In this document: positions 9,080-17,974 of the stretch, piece after piece
Numbering within the stretch: the first letter of the stretch is position 1
Layout: the number at the start of each line of letters is the position of its first letter
From: an uncultured Eubacteriales bacterium
GTDB lineage: Bacteria > Bacillota > Clostridia > Oscillospirales > Acutalibacteraceae
Length of the DNA: 64,000 bases
Assembly (NCBI GenBank): GCA_934546985.1
Contig: CAKTEE010000003.1
Span: 124,001-188,000 of the forward strand
Direction of reading: 5' to 3'
Position numbers and translations under genes: made by a program
Notes under the pieces: generated by a model
The model's input: only the letters and a program-made list of their open reading frames with translations
What the model was told of the DNA's origin: nothing
Database searches by the model: none

Positions 9080-10027
9080 TTAATCAAGGTGCTCAGCGCT
9101 GAGTAACCCATGAATTTCTCCGCTGAGGATACCTTCCTTTTGCTCCAAAAGTTCATCAGAAAACAATACTTCTTCCACACGCGCTGTACCCAAACGGTCA
9201 ATCATAGAACCAAAGCGTTCCTTCGCTGTACCTTCGCGTTTAAACAAAAGAATGGCTTTTTCCACCATATCCAGTACTTCATCATGGGTAAAAATCCGCG
9301 GCAGAGCGTTGCCCACGCGAGTCTTCTTACCCCAACGACCGCCAATATAAATTTTATAGCCGTTTTCACCCGCAGGCATGGCTTTAAACGGACAGTTTTC
9401 GGCACATCGCCCGCAATTATTGCAGATTTCACGGTCAATTTGCGCCCGCTTATCCTGCACCTCAATGGCATTCATAGGACATGCACTTGCAATAATGCAC
9501 TTTTTACAGCCGCGGCACAAATCCTCCTGCAATTTTTGCACCCGCTGGCCAACGATTCCAAGGTCATTCAAATCCGGTTTCACGCAGTTGTTTGGGCATC
9601 CTCCCACCGCAATTTTAAATTTATGAGGCAAGGTAACATCGTCGTAACCCTCAAAAAAGCGTTCATGAATTTCCTGTCCCAGCTTTTGTGTATCAATCAA
9701 GCCGAATACACAAACTGTCCCTTTGCAGGCAACTACAGGGCGTACTTTTGCGCCTGTTCCTCCGGTATACATCTTTTCCTTTGCAACAAAAGCTTTAAAC
9801 GGTTCAATATTTTCATAACAAATGCCGGGAACCTCTAATGTCATGCGGGAGGTAAAAGTAATTTTCCCATTGCCATAGGTTTCCGCCGCTTGGCTCAGAT
9901 TCCGAAGCTGTGCCGCATCCAGTACCCCATTGCCTGTAATAATACGCGCAGAAAAATGCTCACCATCTCGGTTTGAGAGAAAACCTTCCCCTTTCGCTTT
10001 CTTTCTCTGCTCCGCTGTAAGTTTCAT
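9080..10027 (-). CDS. siroheme sulfite/nitrite reductase-like protein with 2x[4Fe-4S] ferredoxin insert
   Basis: A 315-residue cytoplasmic redox protein. The N-terminus is a ferredoxin-like half domain (TFTSRMTLEVPGI). The siroheme/4Fe-4S ligands are C101 and C106 (ACKGTVC) and C144 and C148 (GGCPNNC). Two ferredoxin clusters follow, with C171/C174/C177/C183 and C202/C205/C208/C212. This is the compact one-subunit form found in anaerobes, about half the size of assimilatory enzymes. Sulfite reduction is the usual assignment, but nitrite is possible. The ATG at 10027 follows GGGAGGATTC. Promoter elements lie upstream. It is a single-gene unit. Confidence 0.88.
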   Translation of the reverse strand: MKLTAEQRKKAKGEGFLSNRDGEHFSARIITGNGVLDAAQLRNLSQAAETYGNGKITFTSRMTLEVPGICYENIEPFKAFVAKEKMYTGGTGAKVRPVVACKGTVCVFGLIDTQKLGQEIHERFFEGYDDVTLPHKFKIAVGGCPNNCVKPDLNDLGIVGQRVQKLQEDLCRGCKKCIIASACPMNAIEVQDKRAQIDREICNNCGRCAENCPFKAMPAGENGYKIYIGGRWGKKTRVGNALPRIFTHDEVLDMVEKAILLFKREGTAKERFGSMIDRLGTARVEEVLFSDELLEQKEGILSGEIHGLLSAEHLD

Positions 10028-10074
10028 AACAGAATCCTCCCGTTTAACATTCCGTAAATTTGCATACTTTAAAT

Positions 10075-10103
10075 ATTATACTACTTGCGGACATATTCGT
10101 AAA
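10075..10103 (-). promoter_or_regulatory. sigma-A promoter for the sulfite reductase-like gene
   Basis: Read on the minus strand, TTTACG (10103-10098) is followed after 17 bases by a perfect TATAAT (10080-10075), 48 bases before the ATG. Confidence 0.6.
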
Positions 10104-10431
10104 CCGGTAATATATAATTATAAGAACTGCCTATGATAAAAGGTGTAGGTTTACTCCACATACCATTGAAAAATCTTCTAAGTAAGACTTTTACGCCGGA
10201 TTTAGAAAAACAGCGGTACTATACATAATACATCCGAAACATTATTTTTCTCTCGCAGGATAAAAATATACAAAAAACAAAAACACCAAAGTTTACAGGC
10301 AATGAAATAATGATATGCGGTTAGTAGAATAACCGGAGGATTTTAATTATTTTCTGCTGTCCGTATAACTGTAAACTTTGTTTAAATCAATAAAAAATAA
10401 AGAGATGTAGTTCTATAAAAAAAACGGAAAT
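10104..10431 (+). other. intergenic region with no recognised gene
   Basis: About 330 AT-rich bases. I see no open frame with a ribosome site and no clear hairpin. It probably once held the promoter and start of the M50-like gene that follows. Confidence 0.4.
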
Positions 10432-11510
10432 TTACTGGAAATCATATTCTTTCTATTGATGGGCATGGGTTGCGGAATTACCACTATTTTCATTTTGATT
10501 CTCCCCTTTTTAGTTCTTACTTATTTTTATTTCTTAGCATGGCTGCGGCTATTATTCCACAACTATCATTCGCAAGCCAGGGCATTTGGTATTTGGTTTG
10601 CTTACCAGCTATCGTTTTTCTTCATTCCGAATTGGTAACTTTATATGGATAAAATTAGGCTCCGCCGTCTGTCTCTTGCCGGCATGGCAGCACAATGTTT
10701 GATGTGCCCACCTGAAATAATAAACGGAAAATTTTCTTTTGTCCTTTATAACCTTGGCGGCTCGTTAATGAATCTTGTCACTGTACCGTTTTTTATCGGT
10801 GCGCTTTTTCTCTGTAAAAATATTTTTTATCTGCCGTTGTTCTTTATTAACGATGAGCATTGTTGGCTTCAGTTACTCTTTGATGAATAGCGTTCCTCTT
10901 CAGCTTGGAATTGTGGATAATAACGGAGAAAATACAAAATCTCTTGGCAAAAATCCGCATTCACTCTGGTCATTTTAGGTGCAAATGAAAATATATGAGC
11001 AAATGGCAAAAGGACTCCGGCTAAAAGATTTGCCGAATGGATGGTTCATAATACCTTCAAATGCAGATATGACAAACAGCATGACCGCTGCTCTGGCAGT
11101 ATTTTCAGCAAACCGGCTTATGGATGCATATGCTTTCAAAGAAGCCCAAACACTCATGGATCAATTACTTACGATAGACAGTGGAATGGTTGGACTGCAC
11201 CGCAATTTAATTATCTGCGACAGATTATACTGCGAGTTAATTAATAATAAAAACAACAAATATTATTAAAAAACTCTGCAGTAAAGAACAAAGCCAATTT
11301 ATAAAACAAATGCGCAATTTTCCCTCTGTAATCCGCACAAAATATGCATTTGCACTGCTTTATGAAAACAATCTTGTTAAAGCAGATACATTAAAAACGC
11401 AATTTGAAAAATTTGCAAAAACGTATTCCTATACCAGCGATATTGAAAGTGAAAGAGAATTGATACAAATCGTTGACCAAAAGGCAGGGACATTGCGTAC
11501 CAAAAAATAA
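10432..11510 (+). pseudogene. M50-family membrane metalloprotease-like gene, multiply frameshifted
   Basis: Pieces of one protein appear in successive frames. They are an N-terminal hydrophobic part (10440-10640), SYRFSSFRIGNFIWIK in another frame (about 10608-10655), IRLRRLSLAGMAAQCLM (10651-10890), and GFSYSLMNSVPLQLGIVDNN to 10978 with a TAG. Next come QMAKGLRLKDLPNGW to 11269, and finally FPSVIRTKYAFALLYENN to 11510. The order and content match the site-2-protease-like M50 proteins of Clostridia (N-terminal membrane protease, C-terminal helical repeats). At least four lesions are needed to explain it. The zinc-binding HExxH is not recognisable in any frame. The gene is dead. Confidence 0.75.
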
Positions 11511-11528
11511 AACAGTTTATAGATATTA

Positions 11529-11561
11529 AAAGGTGAAGTTTTGCTAAATTTCGCCTTTTTT
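11529..11561 (+). terminator. rho-independent terminator
   Basis: AAAGGTGAA pairs with TTCGCCTTT (one G-T pair) followed by TTT, just after the M50-like remnant. Confidence 0.55.
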
Positions 11562-11665
11562 GCAGTTCTTTGCAGAAACTTTACTTCTTTACCTTGACGA
11601 ATCCTTCGTTTCAAAGTACAATAAATTGTTACGCAAAAAAGGAAAGAAAAAAGAGAAGGGTGTCT

Positions 11666-13297
11666 ATGATTATTAAAAACTATGTTCGCACGGTGCAAAA
11701 GGAATTCCAGGGGTACAATGCAAAAAAATTCGGAAAAGATCTTCTTTCCGGAATAACGGTTGCGGCTGTTGCACTGCCTCTGGCGCTTGCTTTCGGCGTC
11801 AGTTCAGGCGCAAGCGCCGCCGCAGGACTTGTGACTGCAATTTTGGCGGGGCTTATCATCGGCGGCTTGTCCGGCGCATCTTACCAAATCAGCGGTCCTA
11901 CCGGCGCAATGACTGCCATTTTAGTCTCTCTCGTTGCACAGCACGGGATTCAAGGCGTTTTCATCGCAAGCTTTTTAGCGGGCGTTATTCTTTTGCTTGC
12001 CGGTATTTTCCGAATCGGCGGATTGGTCTCTTACCTGCCCATGCCGGTAATTGTGGGTTTTACAAGCGGAATCGCTGTTATTATTGCCCTCGGACAGTTG
12101 AATAATCTCACAGGCTTGACAAGTCAAGGGCTGAATACCATTGAAAAAATTCAAAGCTACTTTCGATTGGAACAGCATTTTGACTGGACAACCTTTTTGA
12201 TTGGTTTGACTGTTATTGTTTTTATGTTTCTCTACCCTAAAAAATTAAGCAAATTTTGTCCGTCCTCTTTAATTGCCATTGTTTTAGCAACCACAGCAAC
12301 AGCAGTATTCCATTTTAATACGGCAACAGTAGGGGAAATTCCAAAGACTCTGTTCCTCGCAGAACGTCTGGATTTTTCAAAGCTTTCCCTTTCAAGCTTA
12401 GAGGCTTTTTTGATGCCGGCGGTTTCCATTGCGGCGTTGGGGTTGATTGAATCATTGCTTTGCGGCTCTTCAGCCGGACGCATGAAAAATGAAAAATTAG
12501 ACGCAGACGTGGAACTTGTCGCTCAGGGTATCGGCAACATGATTATTCCCCTGTTCGGTGGTGTTCCTGCAACGGCGGCAATCGCCAGAACCAGTGTAGC
12601 AATTAAATCCGGCGGTCAAACGCGCTTGGTTTCCGTAATCCATGCGTTGATTTTACTGCTTTCTATGTTCGTTCTGGGCAATGTCATGTCCATGATTCCG
12701 CTTTCCGCGCTCGCAGGCGTACTGATTGTTACCGCATGGCGCATGAATGAATGGACTGCCATTCGCTCCATTTTCAGCAAAAAACTGAAAACGGCAATTG
12801 CACAGTTTTTAATCACCATGATTGCAACGGTAATTTTTGATCTGACAGTTGCAATACTCATCGGCGTTATTTTCTCAGTTGTCATGTTTGTTGTAAAAGT
12901 ATCCGATATGCAGGTATCCGTTGCCGAGGTGGATACCTCCAAACTTGATGAAACCAGAGTAAATCCGGAAAAGCTTAAATATACCTGCGTTGTATATATA
13001 TCCGGCCCGTTATATTTCGGAACCTGTTCCAAACTGGAAAGCAAAATAACAGAACTCGGTGAAAACTATAATGTTATTTTTTCTATGCGCGGCGTCACTA
13101 CTGCCGATGTTTCAGGCATCGAAGCATTTAAAGAATACTGCGAAAAAACGGTGGCACAGGGTAAAATGATTTATCTATCCTGCGTGAATAATAATGTAAT
13201 GCAGATGCTGGAACGGTGCGGCTTTAAAGAGCGGTTTAAGTATGATATGTATTTCTGGAGTACAGACAAAGTGTTTGAACACATTTCAAATACATAA
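11666..13297 (+). CDS. SulP-family anion transporter with STAS domain
   Basis: A 543-residue inner-membrane permease of the SLC26/SulP family. The family signature is seen in GLVTAILAGLIIGGLSGAS and YQISGPTGAMTAILVSL near residues 50-90. There are about 10 to 12 membrane helices, then a cytoplasmic STAS domain from about residue 430 (VVYISGPLYFGTCSKLE, ADVSGIEAFKEYC). Substrates in the family include sulfate, bicarbonate and dicarboxylates, and the sequence does not decide between them. I chose the ATG at 11666 because AGAAGGGTG precedes it and the N-terminal helix starts properly. An in-frame upstream extension to 11570 lacks a ribosome site. It ends at a clear terminator. Confidence 0.9.
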   Translation: MIIKNYVRTVQKEFQGYNAKKFGKDLLSGITVAAVALPLALAFGVSSGASAAAGLVTAILAGLIIGGLSGASYQISGPTGAMTAILVSLVAQHGIQGVFIASFLAGVILLLAGIFRIGGLVSYLPMPVIVGFTSGIAVIIALGQLNNLTGLTSQGLNTIEKIQSYFRLEQHFDWTTFLIGLTVIVFMFLYPKKLSKFCPSSLIAIVLATTATAVFHFNTATVGEIPKTLFLAERLDFSKLSLSSLEAFLMPAVSIAALGLIESLLCGSSAGRMKNEKLDADVELVAQGIGNMIIPLFGGVPATAAIARTSVAIKSGGQTRLVSVIHALILLLSMFVLGNVMSMIPLSALAGVLIVTAWRMNEWTAIRSIFSKKLKTAIAQFLITMIATVIFDLTVAILIGVIFSVVMFVVKVSDMQVSVAEVDTSKLDETRVNPEKLKYTCVVYISGPLYFGTCSKLESKITELGENYNVIFSMRGVTTADVSGIEAFKEYCEKTVAQGKMIYLSCVNNNVMQMLERCGFKERFKYDMYFWSTDKVFEHISNT

Positions 13298-13324
13298 AAC
13301 GGCGGGAAACCGCGGCAAAGCCAA

Positions 13325-13368
13325 AAATATGGGTGCAGATTGATTTTTCTGCACTCATATTTTTTTTC
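13325..13368 (+). terminator. rho-independent terminator of the SulP gene
   Basis: AAATATGGGTGCAGA (13325-13339) pairs with TCTGCACTCATATTT (one mismatch), followed by a run of Ts. Confidence 0.8.
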
Positions 13369-13463
13369 AACAACTGAACTTCATACTCCCGATTCCCCCG
13401 CTCGAGCTTAGCAGCGATGTTTTGCTGCCGATGTTTTCTCTACCTAATATATTACAAAAAAGG

Positions 13464-13513
13464 TTGACAATAATCCGAAATCGGATTATAATAAATTTTG
13501 TCCGATTTCGGAC
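13464..13513 (+). promoter_or_regulatory. promoter with two MarR-type operators
   Basis: A consensus promoter, TTGACA (13464-13469), 17 bases, TATAAT (13487-13492). The spacer holds the palindrome ATCCGA-AA-TCGGAT (13473-13486), and a second palindrome GTCCGA-TT-TCGGAC (13500-13513) lies just downstream of the -10. The spacing suits repression by the MarR protein encoded 14 bases later, meaning autorepression. That assignment is inference. Confidence 0.8.
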
Positions 13514-13526
13514 TAAGGAGGCCGCT

Positions 13527-13994
13527 ATGGAAGATTCGATTCAATCAAAAATCGTAACATATAACCAACTGACAAAAGAACTGGAAGAGTTATACCAACT
13601 TTATGCAAAGAAAAGCGGTTTGTCAGAAACCACTTTATGGATTCTTTATTGTGTTCATGAAAGGCAGGAACCGTATACCCAAAAAGAACTTTGCGATATC
13701 TGGTCCTACAGCAGGCAAACTATCAACTCCGCCCTTAAAAACCTTGAAACACAGGGCTTGATAGAACTTGTCGCTCTCCCTGAAAACCGAAAAAATAAAC
13801 AGCTCCTTTTAACTGCATCCGGAAAAAAACTTGTAAATAAAATTATTCTGCCGTTAGTAGAAGCGGAAAAAAACGCTTTTATTCAATTAGGCGAAGAAGA
13901 CAGTCGGAAATTTTTATCTCTTACAAAACGGCATACAGAACTGCTGCATATGGAAATAAACCAAATATTAAAATCGTCATCGGCGAACTTCTGA
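13527..13994 (+). CDS. MarR-family transcriptional regulator
   Basis: A 155-residue DNA-binding protein with a winged helix: LSETTLWILYCVHE, then YTQKELCDIWSYSRQTINSA as the helix-turn-helix, then LIELVALPENRKNKQLLLT as the wing. C-terminal helices would form the dimer. I chose the ATG at 13527 after AAGGAGG. The longer frame from 13422 runs through the promoter and operators and cannot be translated from them. The MATE pump follows on the same strand after 254 bases, so the regulator probably controls itself and perhaps the pump. The ligand is unknown. Confidence 0.9.
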   Translation: MEDSIQSKIVTYNQLTKELEELYQLYAKKSGLSETTLWILYCVHERQEPYTQKELCDIWSYSRQTINSALKNLETQGLIELVALPENRKNKQLLLTASGKKLVNKIILPLVEAEKNAFIQLGEEDSRKFLSLTKRHTELLHMEINQILKSSSANF

Positions 13995-14248
13995 CCGCCG
14001 CCAGCAAATCGAATGAAAGATATCGGGTGCATTCGGTAATACAAATATCCGGGCTCTTTTTCCACCTGAATACCAAAGATTATTTAACAAAAACATCAGC
14101 ACAATCAGCGGATGCTTGAAAGAGGCGTAGTATATCAAAAAATAATAGGTAAAAGCATAATACTATGGCACATTAATACTGTGGATTTAACAACTAACAC
14201 CCCTAACTGTTGAAAACTCTGCAAAAATCTAATGGAGGAAAGGTATCC
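13995..14248 (+). other. MarR-MATE intergenic region
   Basis: No ORF or terminator is evident, so read-through from the MarR promoter into the MATE gene is possible. No separate consensus promoter for the MATE gene was found. Confidence 0.4.
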
Positions 14249-15580
14249 ATGAGAATTCAATTATCCGACCACTTTACTTACAAACGGCTGCTTCGTTTTG
14301 TATTGCCATCTGTTTTAATGATTATCTGCACTTCCGTCTACGGCATTGTAGATGGTTTTTTTGTATCAAACTTTGTAGGTAAAACATCGTTTGCCGCTGT
14401 CAATTTAATTATGCCTGTCCTGATGGGCGTCGGCGCCATTGGCTTTATGGTTGGAACCGGCGGCAGCGCCATTGTTTCCAGAACGATGGGAGAAAACAAA
14501 CCGGAAAAGGCAAACCAGTATTTTTCTCTTTTGGTTTATGCCTCGTTTATTTTCAGCGTGCTGATTTCCATTGTCGGATTTGTATTGGCTCATCCCATTG
14601 CCAGTGCATTGGGGGCAAGGGGTAGATTGCTGGAAGATTGCGTGCTTTACGCCCGTATTCTGTTTTGTTCTATGCCTGCTTTTATTTTGCAGTTTGTATT
14701 TCAAAGCTTTTTTGTCACTGCGGAAAAACCCGGCCTAAGCCTGAAAATTAATATTGCCGCAGGTTTAACCAACGCTTTGCTTGATTATCTGCTGATTGCA
14801 GTTTTCTCCTTCGGGATAGCAGGCGCCGCTATTGCAACTGCCGCTGGACAATTTGTTGGCGGTGTTTTGCCAATTATTTACTTTGCAAGAAAAAACAGCA
14901 GTTCCCTTCGTCTTATAAAAACCAAATGGAACGGCCGCATATTGCTGAAAACCTGCAGCAACGGTTCTTCTGAAATGGTGACCAACCTTTCTTCTTCTGT
15001 TGTAAATATTCTCTATAATTTTCAACTTATGAAAATTGCAGGGGAAAATGGTGTAGCGGCTTATGGCGTTATTATGTACGTCAACATTATTTTTATGGCA
15101 ATTTTTTGGGGTTATTCTCTGGGAAGCGCGCCTATTATCAGCTACCATTATGGTGCAGGCAATCACAGCGAACTAAAAAATCTGTTTCACAAAAGCCTTT
15201 TCCTGCTGGCAGGCTCGGGAATAATCCTTGTCATCCTTTCTGAAATTTTTGCAAAACCGCTGGTCATGATTTTTGCAAGCTATGATATGGAACTGTTGGA
15301 AATGACAACACACGGATTCCGGCTTTACGCTCTGGCTTTCCTTATTATGGGTTTCAATGTATGGGGTTCCGCTTTTTTTACCGCGCTTAACAACGGGATT
15401 GTTTCTGCATCTATCTCTTTTTTACGGACGCTGGTATTCCAAATCATTGTTGTCCTCACATTGCCGCTCATTCTTGGCATCGACGGAATCTGGCTTTCCA
15501 TTGTTGCTGCTGAATTGCTGGCATTGTTTGTTACTTCCGCATTCCTGATTGCAAAGAAAAAGCAATATCATTATGCCTGA
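14249..15580 (+). CDS. MATE-family multidrug efflux transporter
   Basis: A 443-residue membrane protein with 12 predicted helices in two homologous halves. MATE features visible are YGIVDGFFVSNFVGK near residue 30, MVGTGGSAIVSRTMGE near residue 70 and PIISYHYGAGN at the start of the second half (about residue 295). Members use sodium or proton gradients to export cationic drugs. I chose the ATG at 14249 after TGGAGGAAAGG. It follows a MarR gene, a common pairing for inducible efflux. It is the last host gene before the left end of the mobile element, 59 bases downstream. Confidence 0.9.
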   Translation: MRIQLSDHFTYKRLLRFVLPSVLMIICTSVYGIVDGFFVSNFVGKTSFAAVNLIMPVLMGVGAIGFMVGTGGSAIVSRTMGENKPEKANQYFSLLVYASFIFSVLISIVGFVLAHPIASALGARGRLLEDCVLYARILFCSMPAFILQFVFQSFFVTAEKPGLSLKINIAAGLTNALLDYLLIAVFSFGIAGAAIATAAGQFVGGVLPIIYFARKNSSSLRLIKTKWNGRILLKTCSNGSSEMVTNLSSSVVNILYNFQLMKIAGENGVAAYGVIMYVNIIFMAIFWGYSLGSAPIISYHYGAGNHSELKNLFHKSLFLLAGSGIILVILSEIFAKPLVMIFASYDMELLEMTTHGFRLYALAFLIMGFNVWGSAFFTALNNGIVSASISFLRTLVFQIIVVLTLPLILGIDGIWLSIVAAELLALFVTSAFLIAKKKQYHYA

Positions 15581-15639
15581 TGAAGAAAAGAGCATCTTCC
15601 ATTTTGAAAAACATCATGTAATATATTTATATATAAATG

Positions 15640-15657
15640 AAACCAGATAAGGAGAAA
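15640..15657 (+). repeat. left terminal inverted repeat of the element
   Basis: AAACCAGATAAGGAGAAA matches the complement of 25012-25029 at 16 of 18 positions. The first 10 bases are identical. Confidence 0.6.
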
Positions 15658-15727
15658 ACTCAAAATTGTGTTTAAGACAGCAGACATAACAATGTGGAGT
15701 GAATATCTTATTTGGAGGAATTACAAA

Positions 15728-16102
15728 ATGGCAAAATCATTATTTGAACAGTTAGGCGGTACATATCGAAAAGAAAGTGATTATTTAATACCGTGCTTGA
15801 CTGTACCCGCCTAAGAAGAACAGTCGATAGGCATATGGGGACAGCGGCATCTGAATTATCTGAAACAGCACCAAAAGGTTACATACACTAATTTTCTCAC
15901 AAGCGGCAATCTGAACACTTACCTTGCCGACATCAACAGACAGGCACAGGAACGCTTTGAAAGACTTATAGAGGACATGAAACAGGCACAGGGCATAACG
16001 GAACAGCTAAAGGCAGAGAATGCTTTAGAATGGACAGGACGCCTCAATAACATAAGGACTTGTGCGAGGGAGATTGTGGAGAGGGAACTCATATACACAT
16101 AA
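15728..16102 (+). pseudogene. tnpV: tnpV with an in-frame UAA at codon 29
   Basis: The frame from ATG 15728 reads MAKSLFEQLGGTYRKESDYL, then LTVPA, then TAA (15812-15814), then EEQSIGIWGQRHLNYLKQH and on to ELIYT at 16102. The full frame of 124 sense codons matches the transposon-encoded TnpV family, where the stop position is normally Glu (PAEEEQ). A single G-to-T change therefore explains the nonsense codon. The ribosome site TTGGAGGAA is intact. TnpV function is unknown in general; it is carried by Tn4451-like elements. Read-through or suppression cannot be excluded, but the gene is probably inactive. Confidence 0.85.
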
Positions 16103-16122
16103 ATTATATTAATTATTTTACT

Positions 16123-16168
16123 AGAGCCAATGCACTTGTACAGTATTTGCAAGTGATTGGCTCTTTTT
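16123..16168 (+). terminator. terminator after tnpV (AGAGCCNATG family)
   Basis: AGAGCCAATGCACTTG pairs with CAAGTGATTGGCTCT, then TTTT. It is related to the hairpin at 19604, and the left arm recurs at 18808. Confidence 0.8.
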
Positions 16169-16174
16169 AAAGAT

Positions 16175-16714
16175 TTATATTTGTTTGTCGGAATAGATGG
16201 CAAGCAAGCGTTTTGTACCTATTATTTCAGCATCTACCAAATCAATCATTCTTTTTACATTTGCTACATGAACGGTAGAAACTTCATTTTCCCATAATGG
16301 ATTCACTTGCTTTTCAATTCCTGTACGGTATTTTTGCAGGATGGTAAGGCGTTCCTGTAAAAGCTCCTGTTGTTCCTCTGGCGTGAATATATTCAAAAAA
16401 AATGCGGCAATGGAAAAAATGTTTGTGTCGTAATTGAATTGTAGGACGGATGCTTTTAGCGTAGCTATAAACTCATCTTTCCCTTTGTCAGAAAGGCTAT
16501 AAACAGTACGGTCTGGCATATTTCCGACTTTCTCGGCTGTACCTAATATGAATTCCTTTTTTTCAAGAGTTTTCAATGTAGAATAAACGGTTGAATCAGC
16601 GATATTAAACCACCATTTTACATTCATGTATTTTAAGAGCTTTATTATCTCATATGCATTAAGAGGTTTTTCATAAATAAGACCTAAAAGCATTGTGGCA
16701 GGTTTTGACAACAT
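16175..16714 (-). CDS. PadR-family transcriptional regulator
   Basis: A 179-residue regulator. The N-terminal PadR winged helix is visible (MLGLIYEKPLNAYEIIKLL-type start, STVYSTLKTLEKKEFI as recognition helix, DRTVYSLSDKGKDEF as wing). A C-terminal VirR-like helical domain follows (residues 95-179), so it belongs to the longer PadR subfamily. The ATG at 16714 follows GGAGGAAA. It is divergent from the cargo genes starting at 16836, and a perfect 16-bp palindrome lies between them, so it probably represses one or both directions. The inducer is unknown. Confidence 0.88.
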   Translation of the reverse strand: MLSKPATMLLGLIYEKPLNAYEIIKLLKYMNVKWWFNIADSTVYSTLKTLEKKEFILGTAEKVGNMPDRTVYSLSDKGKDEFIATLKASVLQFNYDTNIFSIAAFFLNIFTPEEQQELLQERLTILQKYRTGIEKQVNPLWENEVSTVHVANVKRMIDLVDAEIIGTKRLLAIYSDKQI

Positions 16715-16750
16715 ACAATTTCCTCCTTGACATCTTATTGTATTTGTAGT

Positions 16751-16766
16751 ACTTTATATATAAAGT
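16751..16766. promoter_or_regulatory. perfect palindrome between divergent genes, candidate PadR operator
   Basis: ACTTTATATATAAAGT is fully self-complementary and sits in the 121-base gap between padR and the cargo operon, overlapping -10-like TATATA and TATAAA sequences. Confidence 0.5.
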
Positions 16767-16835
16767 AATTTCTATAAACACTACTATTATACCACAGTTA
16801 AATTAAAAATGGAATACCAGAAAAGGAGGTTTTTT

Positions 16836-17303
16836 ATGCCACAACTTAATAAGGGCGGTAAATTTGTATTTGGGCTTTCTGTTATACACCCAGATTTAAC
16901 AATCCATATTCCACCACAAGCATTGTTGGAGTACGATGCAACACGAGATGGAAAAATTATTATCTTTACAGGAAGCAAAATAACAGGCGGTTTTTGTGTT
17001 ACTACATATTCGTTGCTGCGGGGTTCAAAGTTAAAGCATATTTTAGAGGATTGTCCTGCATTAAGGGATTGTTTGCTTTTGGAGGGCGAGTTTATGCAAT
17101 ACAAAGGGCGTAAATATGCTTGGCTTGATATTGATAAAAATGGTGTGATTAAATTGCCGCATAGCACTTTGGCGGTCTTAGAACTACAATTTGGAATGGA
17201 GTTGTTATCTATTCGTAGCAGTGATATTGCCTTTACAATGGGGGCAAAAGGACCGCTGTTGGAAAAAGCCCATAACTTTCAAGGAAGTATAGAGAAATAT
17301 TAG
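16836..17303 (+). CDS. hypothetical protein, AbrB-like fold suspected
   Basis: A 155-residue soluble protein I cannot name. Two stretches, IHIPPQALLEYDATRDGKI (about 26-44) and VIKLPHSTLAVLELQFGME (about 106-124) followed by LLSIRSSD, resemble the beta-hairpin pattern of AbrB/SpoVT proteins (I-x-I/L-P then a short acidic loop, then LLxIRSS). It may thus be a duplicated AbrB-like domain. This is inference. It starts at ATG 16836 after AAAAGGAGG and is the first gene of a cargo run with DUF998 12 bases later, divergent from padR. Confidence 0.7.
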   Translation: MPQLNKGGKFVFGLSVIHPDLTIHIPPQALLEYDATRDGKIIIFTGSKITGGFCVTTYSLLRGSKLKHILEDCPALRDCLLLEGEFMQYKGRKYAWLDIDKNGVIKLPHSTLAVLELQFGMELLSIRSSDIAFTMGAKGPLLEKAHNFQGSIEKY

Positions 17304-17315
17304 GAGAATAACGAA

Positions 17316-17954
17316 ATGAAAAACATAGCAGACAATAGGTTCTTTAATATGATTTTGTTATTCACAATCATAGGCGAGTTTATTGTTCCGTGGATATTGG
17401 AACAATTTTATTCTGAATATAACGGCATGAAAATGGTTATGAGCGTTTTGGGCAGTCCGCAAAGCCCAGTCCGACTTGTTTATAATTTATGGCTTGTCTG
17501 GCTTGGAGGTTTCTTAGCATATGCAGCAGGTGTATACTTTATGTCATTCAGAGCAAATTTTCCTGTTCTGGCGGTTTTTATGCTACTTTCGATTGGATTT
17601 TTTGCTGTTGGAGCAGGGCTTATTTCTGGATTTTTTAGCGTAAACGAGAGCAAATACATAGTTACTACAGCCTCAAAGATACATGGAATAAGTGCTGCAA
17701 TCGGTTTTATGGCTTTACTGCTTTTTCCATTGCTAAATGGGATTGTATCATTTAAGCAAAATGGCACGCTTGAGGGCATCATCAGTATAAGCTCATTTGT
17801 TTTATCGCTTATTTTCTTTGCCTGTTTTGTTATGGGAGATAAGGAGCAATTTCAAAATACCCCTTTGAAGTATGAAGGATTATGGGAGCGCCTTACTTTG
17901 TTTTGTATGTATATTCCTTTTGTTTATAAGTCTATGAGCAACTTGTTCTTTTAG
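17316..17954 (+). CDS. DUF998-like membrane protein
   Basis: A 212-residue integral membrane protein with six hydrophobic segments, spread from residue 12 to about 190. The short loop after helix 1 (YSEYNGMKMVMSVLGSPQSP) resembles the DUF998 family, which typically has a conserved S-x-LG...P segment there. Function is unknown. The start lies 12 bases after the previous stop with AGGAGAATAACG as ribosome site, so the two are co-transcribed. The partnership of PadR, an unknown soluble protein and DUF998 looks like a small regulated membrane module. Confidence 0.75.
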   Translation: MKNIADNRFFNMILLFTIIGEFIVPWILEQFYSEYNGMKMVMSVLGSPQSPVRLVYNLWLVWLGGFLAYAAGVYFMSFRANFPVLAVFMLLSIGFFAVGAGLISGFFSVNESKYIVTTASKIHGISAAIGFMALLLFPLLNGIVSFKQNGTLEGIISISSFVLSLIFFACFVMGDKEQFQNTPLKYEGLWERLTLFCMYIPFVYKSMSNLFF

Positions 17955-17974
17955 AGCGATAGTGAGGTATTGAA

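Noticed and set aside
9110..9838. Plus-strand ORF of 242 codons over the sulfite reductase-like gene
   Set aside because: The minus strand has the intact cysteine motifs, a promoter and a ribosome site; this frame has none.
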